NCBI GenBank assembly: GCA_946478675.1
Contig: CAMLEF010000089.1
Location: forward strand, 1-13,450
Reading direction: 5' to 3'
Source: an uncultured Flavobacteriales bacterium
Lineage (GTDB): Bacteria; Bacteroidota; Bacteroidia; Palsa-965
Length of the DNA: 13,450 nt
A program made the position numbers and the translations under genes. Shown here piece by piece: positions 8,233-13,450 of the stretch (position 1 is the first letter of the stretch; every line of letters begins with the position of its first letter). Under the pieces are notes generated by a model. The model searched no databases. It saw nothing but the letters and a program-made list of their open reading frames with translations, and was not told the DNA's origin.

Positions 8233-10023
8233 TTATCCTTCGTGGTCAATAATATTCGTCATCAGCTTTTCGCGGTAACGGCTGAAGATCCCCGATTTGG
8301 AAATGAAACCGATGTAGATGCCATTTTCGATCACGGGCAGGTTCCAGGTTTGCGTATCGTCGAATTTGCGCATGACGGAATACATTTCTTCGTCGGGAAG
8401 AACGATGGCCGGGGGCGGCAGCATGAGCTGTTTCACCGTCACCTGGTCGTATTTCTCCGATTTGAACATCACCTCGCGGATATGGTCGAGCTGGATCACG
8501 CCTTCCAACCGGCCGTCATTATCTACTACCGGGAAAATATTCCGCTTCGAGCTCGCGATCGTATCGACGAGCCCGCCGAGGGTCATGCCGGTGTCGACTA
8601 TTTGAAAATCCGTTTCCAGTATTTTCCGGACGCTGATCGTGCTGAGCACATTCCGGTCGCGGTTGTGCGTGAAGATCTCGCCTTTTTTGGCCAGGCGTTT
8701 CGTGTCCATCGAATACGGCTCGAAATATTTGACGACGGAATAGCTCAGCGCCGAGACGATCATCAGCGGGATCATCAGCTCGTAGCCGCCGGTGATTTCC
8801 GCAATGAGAAAGATGCCGGTGAGCGGCGCATGAAAAATTCCGGACAGGATGCCCGACATGGCCACGATCGTAAAATTGGCGACCGGCAAATCGGAAAGGC
8901 CGAGCATGCCCATCGCTTTGGCGAAGAAAAATCCGAGGTAGCCGCCGACGAACAGCGATGGCGCAAAGTTGCCGCCGTTGCCGCCTGCGCCCAGTGTAAC
9001 AGCAGTGGCCACAACTTTCACCAGCATGATTGCGCCGATGAAACAAAGCACGATCCACCCGTTCACCGAAAAAGATTCGAGCAGGCTGTTTTGCATCAGC
9101 TCTGCGGCGTGATTGTCGGCAAGCACTTTGATGCTGCTGTAGCCTTCGCCGTACAGTGAAGGAAAAATCCAGATCAGCAAAGCGAGTACCGTACCTCCGA
9201 GCGCGATCCGCTTCCAGGTCGATTTGATGGTGTGGCTGAAATAGCCTTCGATCCTCGGGAACATGCGTGAATAATACACGGAGACGAACCCGGCGAGCAG
9301 CCCGAGCAGCATGTACCACGGAATGTAATGATAATTGAACGGCTGGCGCAGGCTGAACGAAAGCAGGATGTTCTCGCGCAGGATAATTTTAGAAACCAAC
9401 GTACCGGTTGCCGCCGCGATCATCAGCGGGATAAAAGCGGAAACGGCCACGTCGGCGATCAGCACTTCGAGCGCAAACAGCAAACCTGCGATGGGCGCAT
9501 TGAATGCCGCACCGATGCCTGCCGCCGCGCCACAGGCCAGCAGCAGCGTCCGGTCTTTATACGTCAGGTGATACGTATTTCCGTAATTCGACCCGATGGC
9601 GGAACCGGTGGTGACGATGGGCGATTCGAGACCTGCCGATCCGCCGAAGCCGACGGTGAGCGCGCTGGTCACGACATGCGAATACATCTGGTGCGCAGGC
9701 AACCGGGAATTTTTCTTTGCAATCGTGTTCAGGATCGTTGCAGTACCGCGACCGAGATTGCCGCGTAAAAAACGGCGGACGAAAATGACGGTAAGCAAAA
9801 TGCCGACCGCCGGAAAGACCAGGTAAAAAATGTACTGGAAACGGATGTGGTAATCCGTCGTGATCGCCATCTTGATGTAATGCACGATAGTCTTCAGCAG
9901 CACCGCGGCAAATCCCGCAGTGAGGCCGACGAGCATGCTGGAGATGATCAGGAACTGCTTCTTCCCCACCCGGCGGTGAAGCCAGTCGATGCCGGATTCC
10001 GCTAAACGAAAAAACTGCGACAC
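8233..10023 (-). CDS. ClC-family chloride channel or Cl-/H+ antiporter with two CBS domains
   Basis: With the GTG start at 10023 the protein has 596 residues. The membrane part carries ClC motifs: GGSAGLESP with the gating glutamate at E133 (counterpart of GREGP in the E. coli protein), and GAGGNGGNFAPS matching the GxFxP chloride-binding loop. The C-terminal part from about residue 450 has two CBS modules (FQIVDTGMTLGGLVDTI... and TVKQLMLPPPAIVLPDEEM...), which usually sense adenine nucleotides. Start choice: the frame is open to 10131 (TTG) but the first 36 residues do not resemble the family, and GTG 10023 lies 7 bases after a small upstream frame; GTG 10059 is also possible. First large gene of an operon with the antiporter and DUF389 protein. 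The E. coli relative works in acid resistance; channel versus exchanger is not settled. Confidence 0.9.
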   Translation of the reverse strand: MSQFFRLAESGIDWLHRRVGKKQFLIISSMLVGLTAGFAAVLLKTIVHYIKMAITTDYHIRFQYIFYLVFPAVGILLTVIFVRRFLRGNLGRGTATILNTIAKKNSRLPAHQMYSHVVTSALTVGFGGSAGLESPIVTTGSAIGSNYGNTYHLTYKDRTLLLACGAAAGIGAAFNAPIAGLLFALEVLIADVAVSAFIPLMIAAATGTLVSKIILRENILLSFSLRQPFNYHYIPWYMLLGLLAGFVSVYYSRMFPRIEGYFSHTIKSTWKRIALGGTVLALLIWIFPSLYGEGYSSIKVLADNHAAELMQNSLLESFSVNGWIVLCFIGAIMLVKVVATAVTLGAGGNGGNFAPSLFVGGYLGFFFAKAMGMLGLSDLPVANFTIVAMSGILSGIFHAPLTGIFLIAEITGGYELMIPLMIVSALSYSVVKYFEPYSMDTKRLAKKGEIFTHNRDRNVLSTISVRKILETDFQIVDTGMTLGGLVDTIASSKRNIFPVVDNDGRLEGVIQLDHIREVMFKSEKYDQVTVKQLMLPPPAIVLPDEEMYSVMRKFDDTQTWNLPVIENGIYIGFISKSGIFSRYREKLMTNIIDHEG

Positions 10024-10030
10024 AGCCCGG

Positions 10031-10162
10031 TCAGTTAGCGCTTCGTTTACGCTTGACACTTCTTTTTCCCAGTCGCAGCTGGAGAAGAAGGAGCGCTCCG
10101 CCCGAAGAGGCAATCGAAACAGCAAGTGCAATCAGCGTGCTGATACCAAAAAGTTTAAGCAT
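10031..10162 (-). CDS. Possible 43-residue single-span membrane peptide before ClC
   Basis: A short frame of 43 codons starts at ATG 10162 and stops at TGA 10031, 7 bases before the preferred ClC start. It has one hydrophobic stretch at about residues 4-29 and a strongly basic tail (LGKRSVKRKRSAN), the shape of a small inner-membrane protein with its tail in the cytoplasm. It is the first frame after the predicted start site near 10178, with a leader of about 16 nt. No Shine-Dalgarno is evident. It overlaps the TTG-initiated extension of ClC in another frame, so only one of the two can be right. No family recognised; it may couple translation to ClC or accompany the channel. Confidence 0.4.
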   Translation of the reverse strand: MLKLFGISTLIALAVSIASSGGALLLLQLRLGKRSVKRKRSAN

Positions 10163-10181
10163 GACAGACGAATGAAGAATT

Positions 10182-10228
10182 TAAAATTATTGCCGGCCGC
10201 AAATCGTGCCGGTGACATTTGTCAATTC
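10182..10228 (-). promoter_or_regulatory. Class II CRP/FNR-type promoter of the ClC-antiporter operon
   Basis: The operator GCCGGTGA-CATTTG-TCAATT (core TGACATTTGTCA, 10213-10224, a perfect palindrome in its outer five bases) is followed on the minus strand by the -7-like box TAATTTTA at 10189-10182, 23 bases away. The predicted start is near 10178. The TCA half-site is at the same time the TGA stop codon, read in reverse, of the 111-residue gene upstream. Confidence 0.6.
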
Positions 10229-10557
10229 ATTGAAATTTTCCAGGACGCTTCGTTTACCGTCGAATCGGGGCTGATCCAGAGCAGGTAACTTTTTAATCCG
10301 CTGACAGCGCGTTCGACGTAATAAGCGAATGAACCGAAACGCTCGCGGATCTCGGCAGGTGAAACTTCCTCGAGCGACTTGCATTTTTCCCGGATGGCCG
10401 CCGAGAGGAACCCCGCCTGGAAATCGGAGACCGCGGCATTGTTCCCGGTTGTATCCCAGCGCCAGTCCATCGACCAGAAGTATTGATCATCGATGATGGC
10501 AATCGTCCTGAAATAATCCTGCGCGGCCTTTACATTTTCAAAATAGTACTTAATCAT
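10222..10557 (-). CDS. Hypothetical protein, 111 aa, single-gene promoter
   Basis: No family recognised. The product is soluble and rich in aromatic residues (MIKYYFENVKAAQDYFRTI, DDQYFWSMDWRWD, FAYYVERAVSGLKSYLLW), with no signal peptide, membrane segment or cysteine cluster; one Cys is present. The first 27 residues read as helix then strand, and the middle (about 53-78) looks helical and charged. ATG 10557 lies only about 4 bases after the predicted start site, so the mRNA may be almost leaderless. It has its own CRP/FNR-type promoter and ends inside the operator of the next gene, which argues that it is a genuine member of the regulon rather than a chance frame. It could be a small stress-response or accessory protein. 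Confidence 0.75.
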   Translation of the reverse strand: MIKYYFENVKAAQDYFRTIAIIDDQYFWSMDWRWDTTGNNAAVSDFQAGFLSAAIREKCKSLEEVSPAEIRERFGSFAYYVERAVSGLKSYLLWISPDSTVNEASWKISMN

Positions 10558-10564
10558 AACGGCT

Positions 10565-10612
10565 CAAAATTACGCGCACCCTTTCACAGCTGCCGGTGAC
10601 TAAAATCAATCG
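10565..10612 (-). promoter_or_regulatory. Class II CRP/FNR-type promoter of the 111-aa gene
   Basis: The operator GCCGGTGA-CTAAAA-TCAATC (core 10597-10608) lies 24 bases from a perfect minus-strand -7 box TAATTTTG (10572-10565). The predicted start is near 10561, 4 bases from the ATG, with the operator centre at about -41. Its TCA half-site again coincides with the stop codon of the upstream 100-residue gene (10606-10608). Confidence 0.68.
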
Positions 10613-10908
10613 TGATAGTTATGACCGGGAAGTGATTCTGTTTCCCGGATGATGAGGTAATTGCTGAAATCGACTTCGAAGTGCGCGAGTGCTGCTTTCA
10701 ATCGCATCCGGCGGATACGGTTCTGCTCAGCCGTGATCGCTTCCGTCAGTTCCGAATGAAGCCGGCGCATCACTTCCGAAAGTTGCCATTCGCTGAGACT
10801 TTCAACGGTAATGACCGAGCGCACGAAGTCGCCGATGTTCTCGAGATCGTCCACGTCCAGCGCCTGGTCGATGTAATCGATAATAATATCACGAATTGAA
10901 ACAGCCAT
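10606..10908 (-). CDS. Hypothetical protein, 100 aa, mostly helical
   Basis: No family recognised. From ATG 10908 the product (MAVSIRDIIIDYIDQALDVD...) is acidic to neutral, has no membrane segment and reads as largely alpha-helical, with a charged helix around EAITAEQNRIRRMRLKAALA (about 55-74) and a polar His-rich end (PGHNYHD). The frame is open further up to GTG 10974, which would add a hydrophobic stretch ending LLPAC that resembles a weak lipoprotein signal; that stretch is encoded by a perfect hairpin and lacks basic residues, so ATG 10908 is preferred. It shares a divergent operator with the Crp/Fnr gene, and its stop codon is part of the next operator. Probably a small cytoplasmic member of the same regulon. 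Confidence 0.7.
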   Translation of the reverse strand: MAVSIRDIIIDYIDQALDVDDLENIGDFVRSVITVESLSEWQLSEVMRRLHSELTEAITAEQNRIRRMRLKAALAHFEVDFSNYLIIRETESLPGHNYHD

Positions 10909-10925
10909 ATCGGATCGGATGAATA

Positions 10926-10979
10926 GACCCGTGGCACATGCCGGCAGAAGAGCGGATAACAGCAGACCGGCCACGGGTC
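10926..10979. repeat. Perfect 10-bp inverted repeat in the leader of the 100-aa gene
   Basis: GACCCGTGGC (10926-10935) is perfectly complementary to GCCACGGGTC (10970-10979), with a 34-nt loop that itself contains CCGG pairs. It lies 17 bases upstream of ATG 10908 in the predicted transcript starting near 11009. The loop has CCGGCAGAAG, and the right side CAGACCGGC, both also found in the kamA leader repeat. Confidence 0.65.
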
Positions 10980-11012
10980 GTTTGGAATTTAGCCGGTTAA
11001 CCTAAACGTGTG

Positions 11013-11087
11013 CAAATGTACAGGGCGCTGTGCGGCAATGCCGGTGACTTTTGTCAATTTTGACCATTACTCAAGTTGTTATTTTTA
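11013..11087. promoter_or_regulatory. Shared divergent CRP/FNR-type operator for the 100-aa gene and the Crp/Fnr gene
   Basis: One operator, GCCGGTGA-CTTTTG-TCAATT (core TGACTTTTGTCA, 11045-11056), lies between two outward promoters at class II spacing. On the minus strand a perfect -7 box TACATTTG is at 11020-11013, 24 bases away. On the plus strand TATTTTTA is at 11080-11087, 23 bases away. The plus start site is predicted near 11091, two bases before ATG 11093. The arrangement implies autoregulation if the adjacent Crp/Fnr protein binds here. Confidence 0.65.
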
Positions 11088-11092
11088 CAGAT

Positions 11093-11779
11093 ATGGCTTT
11101 CGAGATTGATAAGTTTTATTTCGCCAATGCTAAAATTCTTTCGATGCTCCCTGCGCGCGACAAAAAAATGCTGGAGGAAGGTGTCGTCAAGCGCAGGATC
11201 AAAGCCGGGAAAGTCATTTATCGCGAAGGCTCTTTCCCGAAAGGCGTTTACATCCTGACCAAAGGAAAAGTAAAGATCTACCAGACCACGCAGGAAGCGC
11301 GACGGCAGATCATGTACATCTACACGGCCGGCGAGATCTTCGGATTTCGCCCGATCGTATGCGATGAGCTGCACCCGGTAACGGCCGCCAGCCTCGAGGA
11401 ATGCAAATATGATTTTATTCCGCGCGAGCATTTTCTGAAATGCCTGAACAGCTCCACGGCTTTCAGCAATGCGTTATTCGTTTCGCTTGCGCATGAATTT
11501 ACCGTATGGGTAAATAACGTTACCGTCTTTGCGCAATACCCGGTGAAATCCCGCGTGGCGCTCGGCCTGCTCGTCTTGCGAGAAAAATATCGCGTAAAAG
11601 GAAAACCGACCGAGATCAACCTCTCGCGCGAAGACCTGGCGAGTTACGTGGGCACGGTGAAAGAATCCGCCGTGCGCGCCCTGCAGGATTTCAAGCAACG
11701 CAAGATGATCGAAACGCAGGGACGGAAAATCCGCATCTTAAATCCACAGGAGCTGAAAGCGCTGGTCAGTTTTTACTGA
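11093..11779 (+). CDS. Crp/Fnr-family transcriptional regulator (probable regulon controller)
   Basis: DNA-binding regulator of 228 residues: an N-terminal cyclic-nucleotide-like beta-barrel (about 10-115, with GKVIYREGSFPKGVYILTKG), a dimerisation helix, and a C-terminal winged helix (about 170-215). The recognition helix has E191-S192-A-V-R195 (TVKESAVRAL), the Glu and Arg positions that read TGA half-sites in CRP/FNR proteins. This fits the TGA-N6-TCA operators in the window. There is no FNR-type N-terminal Cys cluster; the three Cys are scattered (IVCDE, LEECK, LKCLN), so a 4Fe-4S oxygen sensor is unlikely. The ligand is unknown; cAMP, haem/NO or none remain possible. ATG 11093 is chosen over TTG 11051 because the promoter's -7 box lies at 11080-11087, between the two. 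Confidence 0.9.
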   Translation: MAFEIDKFYFANAKILSMLPARDKKMLEEGVVKRRIKAGKVIYREGSFPKGVYILTKGKVKIYQTTQEARRQIMYIYTAGEIFGFRPIVCDELHPVTAASLEECKYDFIPREHFLKCLNSSTAFSNALFVSLAHEFTVWVNNVTVFAQYPVKSRVALGLLVLREKYRVKGKPTEINLSREDLASYVGTVKESAVRALQDFKQRKMIETQGRKIRILNPQELKALVSFY

Positions 11780-11848
11780 GCGTAAATTTTTCGACACTAT
11801 TTTAATTGCAACGGTGCAGTTGTACAGGAATGCACCTGGCCGCGCCCG

Positions 11849-11955
11849 AATAGCCGGGATTGCAGCAGAAAGCCCGCAGGGTGAAGCGAACAAAGCAGAT
11901 GCGGAGCAGCGCTTTGTTTGCTTCACCCGAGGACTTGCAGCGTAAAGCCCGACCG
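11849..11955. repeat. Intergenic hairpin element, Bacteroidota REP-like
   Basis: The core is an 18-bp stem with one mismatch (a G-T wobble): GGGTGAAGCGAACAAAGC (11879-11896) against GCTTTGTTTGCTTCACCC (11911-11928), loop 11897-11910. It is flanked by related words, GGATTGCAGCAGAAAGCCCG on the left and GGACTTGCAGCGTAAAGCCCG on the right. From general experience such blocks recur between genes in Bacteroidota genomes. It sits 70 bases after the Crp/Fnr stop and could also act as its terminator. A partial relative lies at 1-46. Confidence 0.6.
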
Positions 11956-12004
11956 CAATTCGATAAATAGCACAACCGTGTCTGCTCCACATCATCCTTC
12001 CACA

Positions 12005-12052
12005 TTTACACCGCATTACTTTTCATTTAGCTTTGTACTGATTTCAAGTACA
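12005..12052 (+). promoter_or_regulatory. Constitutive-type promoter for the secreted protein, with start-site palindrome
   Basis: A perfect -7 box TAGCTTTG (12028-12035) follows a -33-like TTTA (12005-12008) at the usual 19-base spacing. The predicted start is near 12039. An inverted repeat TGTACT (12034-12039) / AGTACA (12047-12052) lies over the start and could be an operator or a 5' hairpin. There is no CRP/FNR-type core here. Confidence 0.5.
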
Positions 12053-12097
12053 GAAACTGCACAGCACTTTATCATCCACTTCCCAACCCCTACGATC

Positions 12098-12502
12098 ATG
12101 CGACCTCTCCTCTTCTCCGCTTTTTTCTTCCTGTTCTTCGCCACCTTGCACGCACAGGCGCCTGCTGCCGGTGAATGCGCGAAATTCCATACGGGCACTT
12201 TCTACGCGAAAGGCATGCCGCAGGTCATCATCGAGCGCGACAGCCTTTACCAGGTGGAGCGGGATCCGAAAACGGGATTGTACGTGAAGATGAGCGTTAC
12301 CTGGACCAGCGACTGCACGTACCAGCTGCGGCTGATCAAAACGAACGACCGCTCGCATAAGAAAACGTGGAAGAAAGTGAAAGTGCTTACGATAACGATC
12401 ACGCAGGTCGATGAAGACAGTTATCACTTCTCGGCGATGTCGCCCGCGTTTACCGAACCGGTTACCGGCGTGATTGTCAGAAAGAGAAATGTTCCGCGAA
12501 GG
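12098..12502 (+). CDS. Small secreted protein with no in-frame stop of its own
   Basis: ATG 12098 opens a clear signal peptide (MRPLLFSAFFFLFFATLHAQA, cut after HAQ) and a mature domain of about 110 residues with two cysteines (GECAKFHTGTFY and TWTSDCTYQLRL) and alternating beta-type strands ending TGVIVRK. It resembles small exported proteins of unknown function common in Bacteroidota, where a conserved C-x-K-F/Y-x-T/N-G-x-F start and a T-W-x-x-x-C-x-Y centre recur; this comparison is from memory. The natural end should be near 12480-12500, but no stop occurs in this frame until 13246 because the reading passes into the antisense of the next gene. A lost stop or a frameshift is likely. The end coordinate given is the boundary with that gene, not a stop codon. 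Confidence 0.55.
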
Positions 12503-13192
12503 CTACACCGAATTCGCGATCTTCCGCAGATTCTTTTCGTTCAGCACCACGATTTCCTTTCCTGCATTTTCGATCAGCTTTTCTTTTTCGAAAGCGGAAA
12601 GCGTGCGCACGACACTTTCATACGTCGTGTTGCACAGCGTGGCGATATCTTTTCGCGAGAGCGTGTACTCGAGCTTTTTCACTTTGCCTTTGGTGTAACC
12701 GAACGTGCGGATGAGCTTCACGAGGCAATACGCGATGCGCTGGCGCACATTGTCGATGACGAGCATGTGCTGCTGCTCTTCACTTTCACGCAATTCCTGC
12801 GAGAAAAATTCCAGCATGTACAGGTTGAACTGCGGGTTCGTTTTATACAGCTGCAGGAACAGCTCGATGGGAATGAAGCTGACGACGCACGGGGTGAGCG
12901 CGGTGACGGAGATGGTGTAGATTTTGCTGAAGAGTCCGCGATGACCGACGATCATGTGCTTGCCGGCGAGGCGCAGGATATGCTCGCGGTTGCCGTGAAA
13001 GCGGGACGTGACTTTTGCTTTCCCGTCGAGCAAAAGGTAAATGCCGGTGACGGCGTCGCCTTCGCTGATGAAATTTTCTTTGCGCGCCACGCGGAATACT
13101 TTCTGGTGCATGGCGATCAGCGGCAACCATTCGGGGGAGCAGTAGGTTTTGAAAAAAGGCAGCGCACCTTCTTCCGGTTCTTTTTCCTTCAT
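12503..13192 (-). CDS. Second Crp/Fnr-family transcriptional regulator
   Basis: Regulator of 229 residues from ATG 13192 (a TTG three codons earlier is less likely). It has an N-terminal cyclic-nucleotide-like barrel (GDAVTGIYLLLDGKAKVTSR at about 44-63), a dimer helix, and a C-terminal HTH (LSRKDIATLCNTTYESVVRTL). The recognition helix has E192-S193-V-V-R196, the same E-S-x-x-R pattern as the first regulator, so both may read TGA half-sites. Cysteines are few and not in an FNR-type cluster. Stop codon TAG at 12503, facing the secreted-protein gene tail to tail. A perfect FNR-like palindrome lies 58 bases upstream. It could cross-regulate the same promoters as the first regulator, or control an unrelated set; the ligand is unknown. 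Confidence 0.88.
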   Translation of the reverse strand: MKEKEPEEGALPFFKTYCSPEWLPLIAMHQKVFRVARKENFISEGDAVTGIYLLLDGKAKVTSRFHGNREHILRLAGKHMIVGHRGLFSKIYTISVTALTPCVVSFIPIELFLQLYKTNPQFNLYMLEFFSQELRESEEQQHMLVIDNVRQRIAYCLVKLIRTFGYTKGKVKKLEYTLSRKDIATLCNTTYESVVRTLSAFEKEKLIENAGKEIVVLNEKNLRKIANSV

Positions 13193-13249
13193 GGGGGTCA
13201 AAAATTGAAAACACTAAGATGCAAATTCCGCCGCTGCTTCCGGTGAAGA

Positions 13250-13263
13250 ATGATCAGTATCAT
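13250..13263. promoter_or_regulatory. FNR-like palindrome upstream of the second Crp/Fnr gene
   Basis: ATGAT-cagt-ATCAT is a perfect palindrome that fits both TGA-N6-TCA and the FNR-type TGAT-N4-ATCA core. Just before it is CCGGTGA (13240-13246), the conserved arm of the five regulon sites, but at a spacing one base off. A weak -7 box AATTTTTG (minus, 13206-13199) would place the palindrome at about -61.5, a class I position. Autoregulation is plausible but weakly supported. Confidence 0.4.
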
Positions 13264-13286
13264 AGTGTAACACTGACGCCGGCCGG

Positions 13287-13450
13287 TTATCCGGCTCCCA
13301 GCGCGGGCACTGCAACCGGGCGACCGCGATCGTCCAATGCGACGAAGGTGAAAACAGCTTCGTTCACGTGATGGGTTTCGCGGCTGACGGGATTCATGGC
13401 GGTGGCCGTGACGAGAATGCGCATCGAGGTGGTAAATGCTTTTTCGACGA
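13287..13450 (-). CDS. Acyl-CoA thioesterase (hotdog fold), 3' part only
   Basis: The C-terminal 53 codons of a gene whose start lies beyond the window. The translation, with SMRILVTATAMNP, HHVNEAVFTFVALDDRGRPV and a Pro-containing tail, matches the last strands of YciA/ACOT-type acyl-CoA thioesterases, which hydrolyse acyl-CoA to free acid and CoA. The acidic catalytic residue lies upstream and is not visible. The TAA at 13287-13289 falls in the loop of a small hairpin, GCCGG/CCGGC (13282-13295). Same strand as the second Crp/Fnr gene with about 95 bases between, so independent promoters are likely. Confidence 0.8.
   Translation of the reverse strand, partial: VEKAFTTSMRILVTATAMNPVSRETHHVNEAVFTFVALDDRGRPVAVPALGAG

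Noticed and set aside
10024..10131. TTG start at 10131 for the ClC gene
   Set aside because: The extra N-terminus does not look like ClC proteins, and the stretch has a better small frame; GTG 10023 gives the usual length. GTG 10059 remains possible.
10909..10974. GTG start at 10974 giving a lipoprotein-like LLPAC signal on the 100-aa protein
   Set aside because: The segment is encoded by a perfect inverted repeat, lacks basic residues at its N-terminus and has a poor lipobox; ATG 10908 begins a coherent soluble protein.
11051..11092. TTG start at 11051 for the first Crp/Fnr gene
   Set aside because: It would overlap the operator and lie upstream of the predicted transcription start.
13030..13050. 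CCGGTGACGGCG inside the second Crp/Fnr gene as a sixth regulon site
   Set aside because: No TCA half-site at the right spacing, and it is within coding sequence (GDAVTG).

Overview
The window looks like chromosomal DNA from a member of the Bacteroidota, probably a Chitinophagaceae/Sphingobacteriia-type lineage. The evidence is Bacteroidota-type -7 promoter boxes (TAnnTTTG) in front of several genes, few recognisable Shine-Dalgarno sequences, protein types that resemble Bacteroidota homologues, and an intergenic hairpin element with the TTGCAGCG...AAAGCCCGAC words I associate with this phylum. There is no transposase, integrase, CRISPR array, tRNA or rRNA.

Layout. (1) 109-2463, minus: kamA-like radical SAM aminomutase followed directly by an MscS-type mechanosensitive channel. 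(2) 2464-2896: divergent promoter region with two CRP/FNR-type operators and a long, strongly folded kamA leader. (3) 2897-5548, plus: GH15 glucoamylase/trehalase joined stop-to-start to a glucose 1-dehydrogenase. (4) 5549-10974, minus: a string consisting of two small unknown proteins, a possible 43-residue membrane peptide, a ClC channel/transporter with CBS domains, a CPA1 Na+/H+ antiporter and a DUF389 membrane protein whose reading frame is broken by one base. (5) 11093-11779, plus: a Crp/Fnr regulator. (6) 11780-12097: repeat element and promoter. (7) 12098-12502: a small secreted protein without its own stop codon, tail to tail with (8) a second Crp/Fnr regulator (12503-13192, minus). 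(9) The 3' end of an acyl-CoA thioesterase (13287-13450, minus).

The main result is a local regulon. Five copies of an asymmetric CRP/FNR-type site, GCCGGTGA-N6-TCAA, lie at 2785, 2826, 10209, 10593 and 11041. Each lies 23 or 24 bases from a TAnnTTTG-like -7 box, which puts its centre near -41.5, the classical class II activator position. Six promoters can be read: kamA-mscS, GH15-glucose dehydrogenase, the ClC-antiporter-DUF389 string, the 111-aa gene, the 100-aa gene and the Crp/Fnr gene itself. The controlled genes share a theme: ion and osmotic balance (MscS, ClC, Na+/H+ antiporter), a possible beta-lysine osmolyte (KamA), and breakdown of trehalose or glucan to glucose and gluconolactone. 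I infer an autoregulated stress regulon for osmotic, acid or low-oxygen conditions. The sites and spacings are read directly from the sequence; the signal and the identity of the binding regulator are inference.
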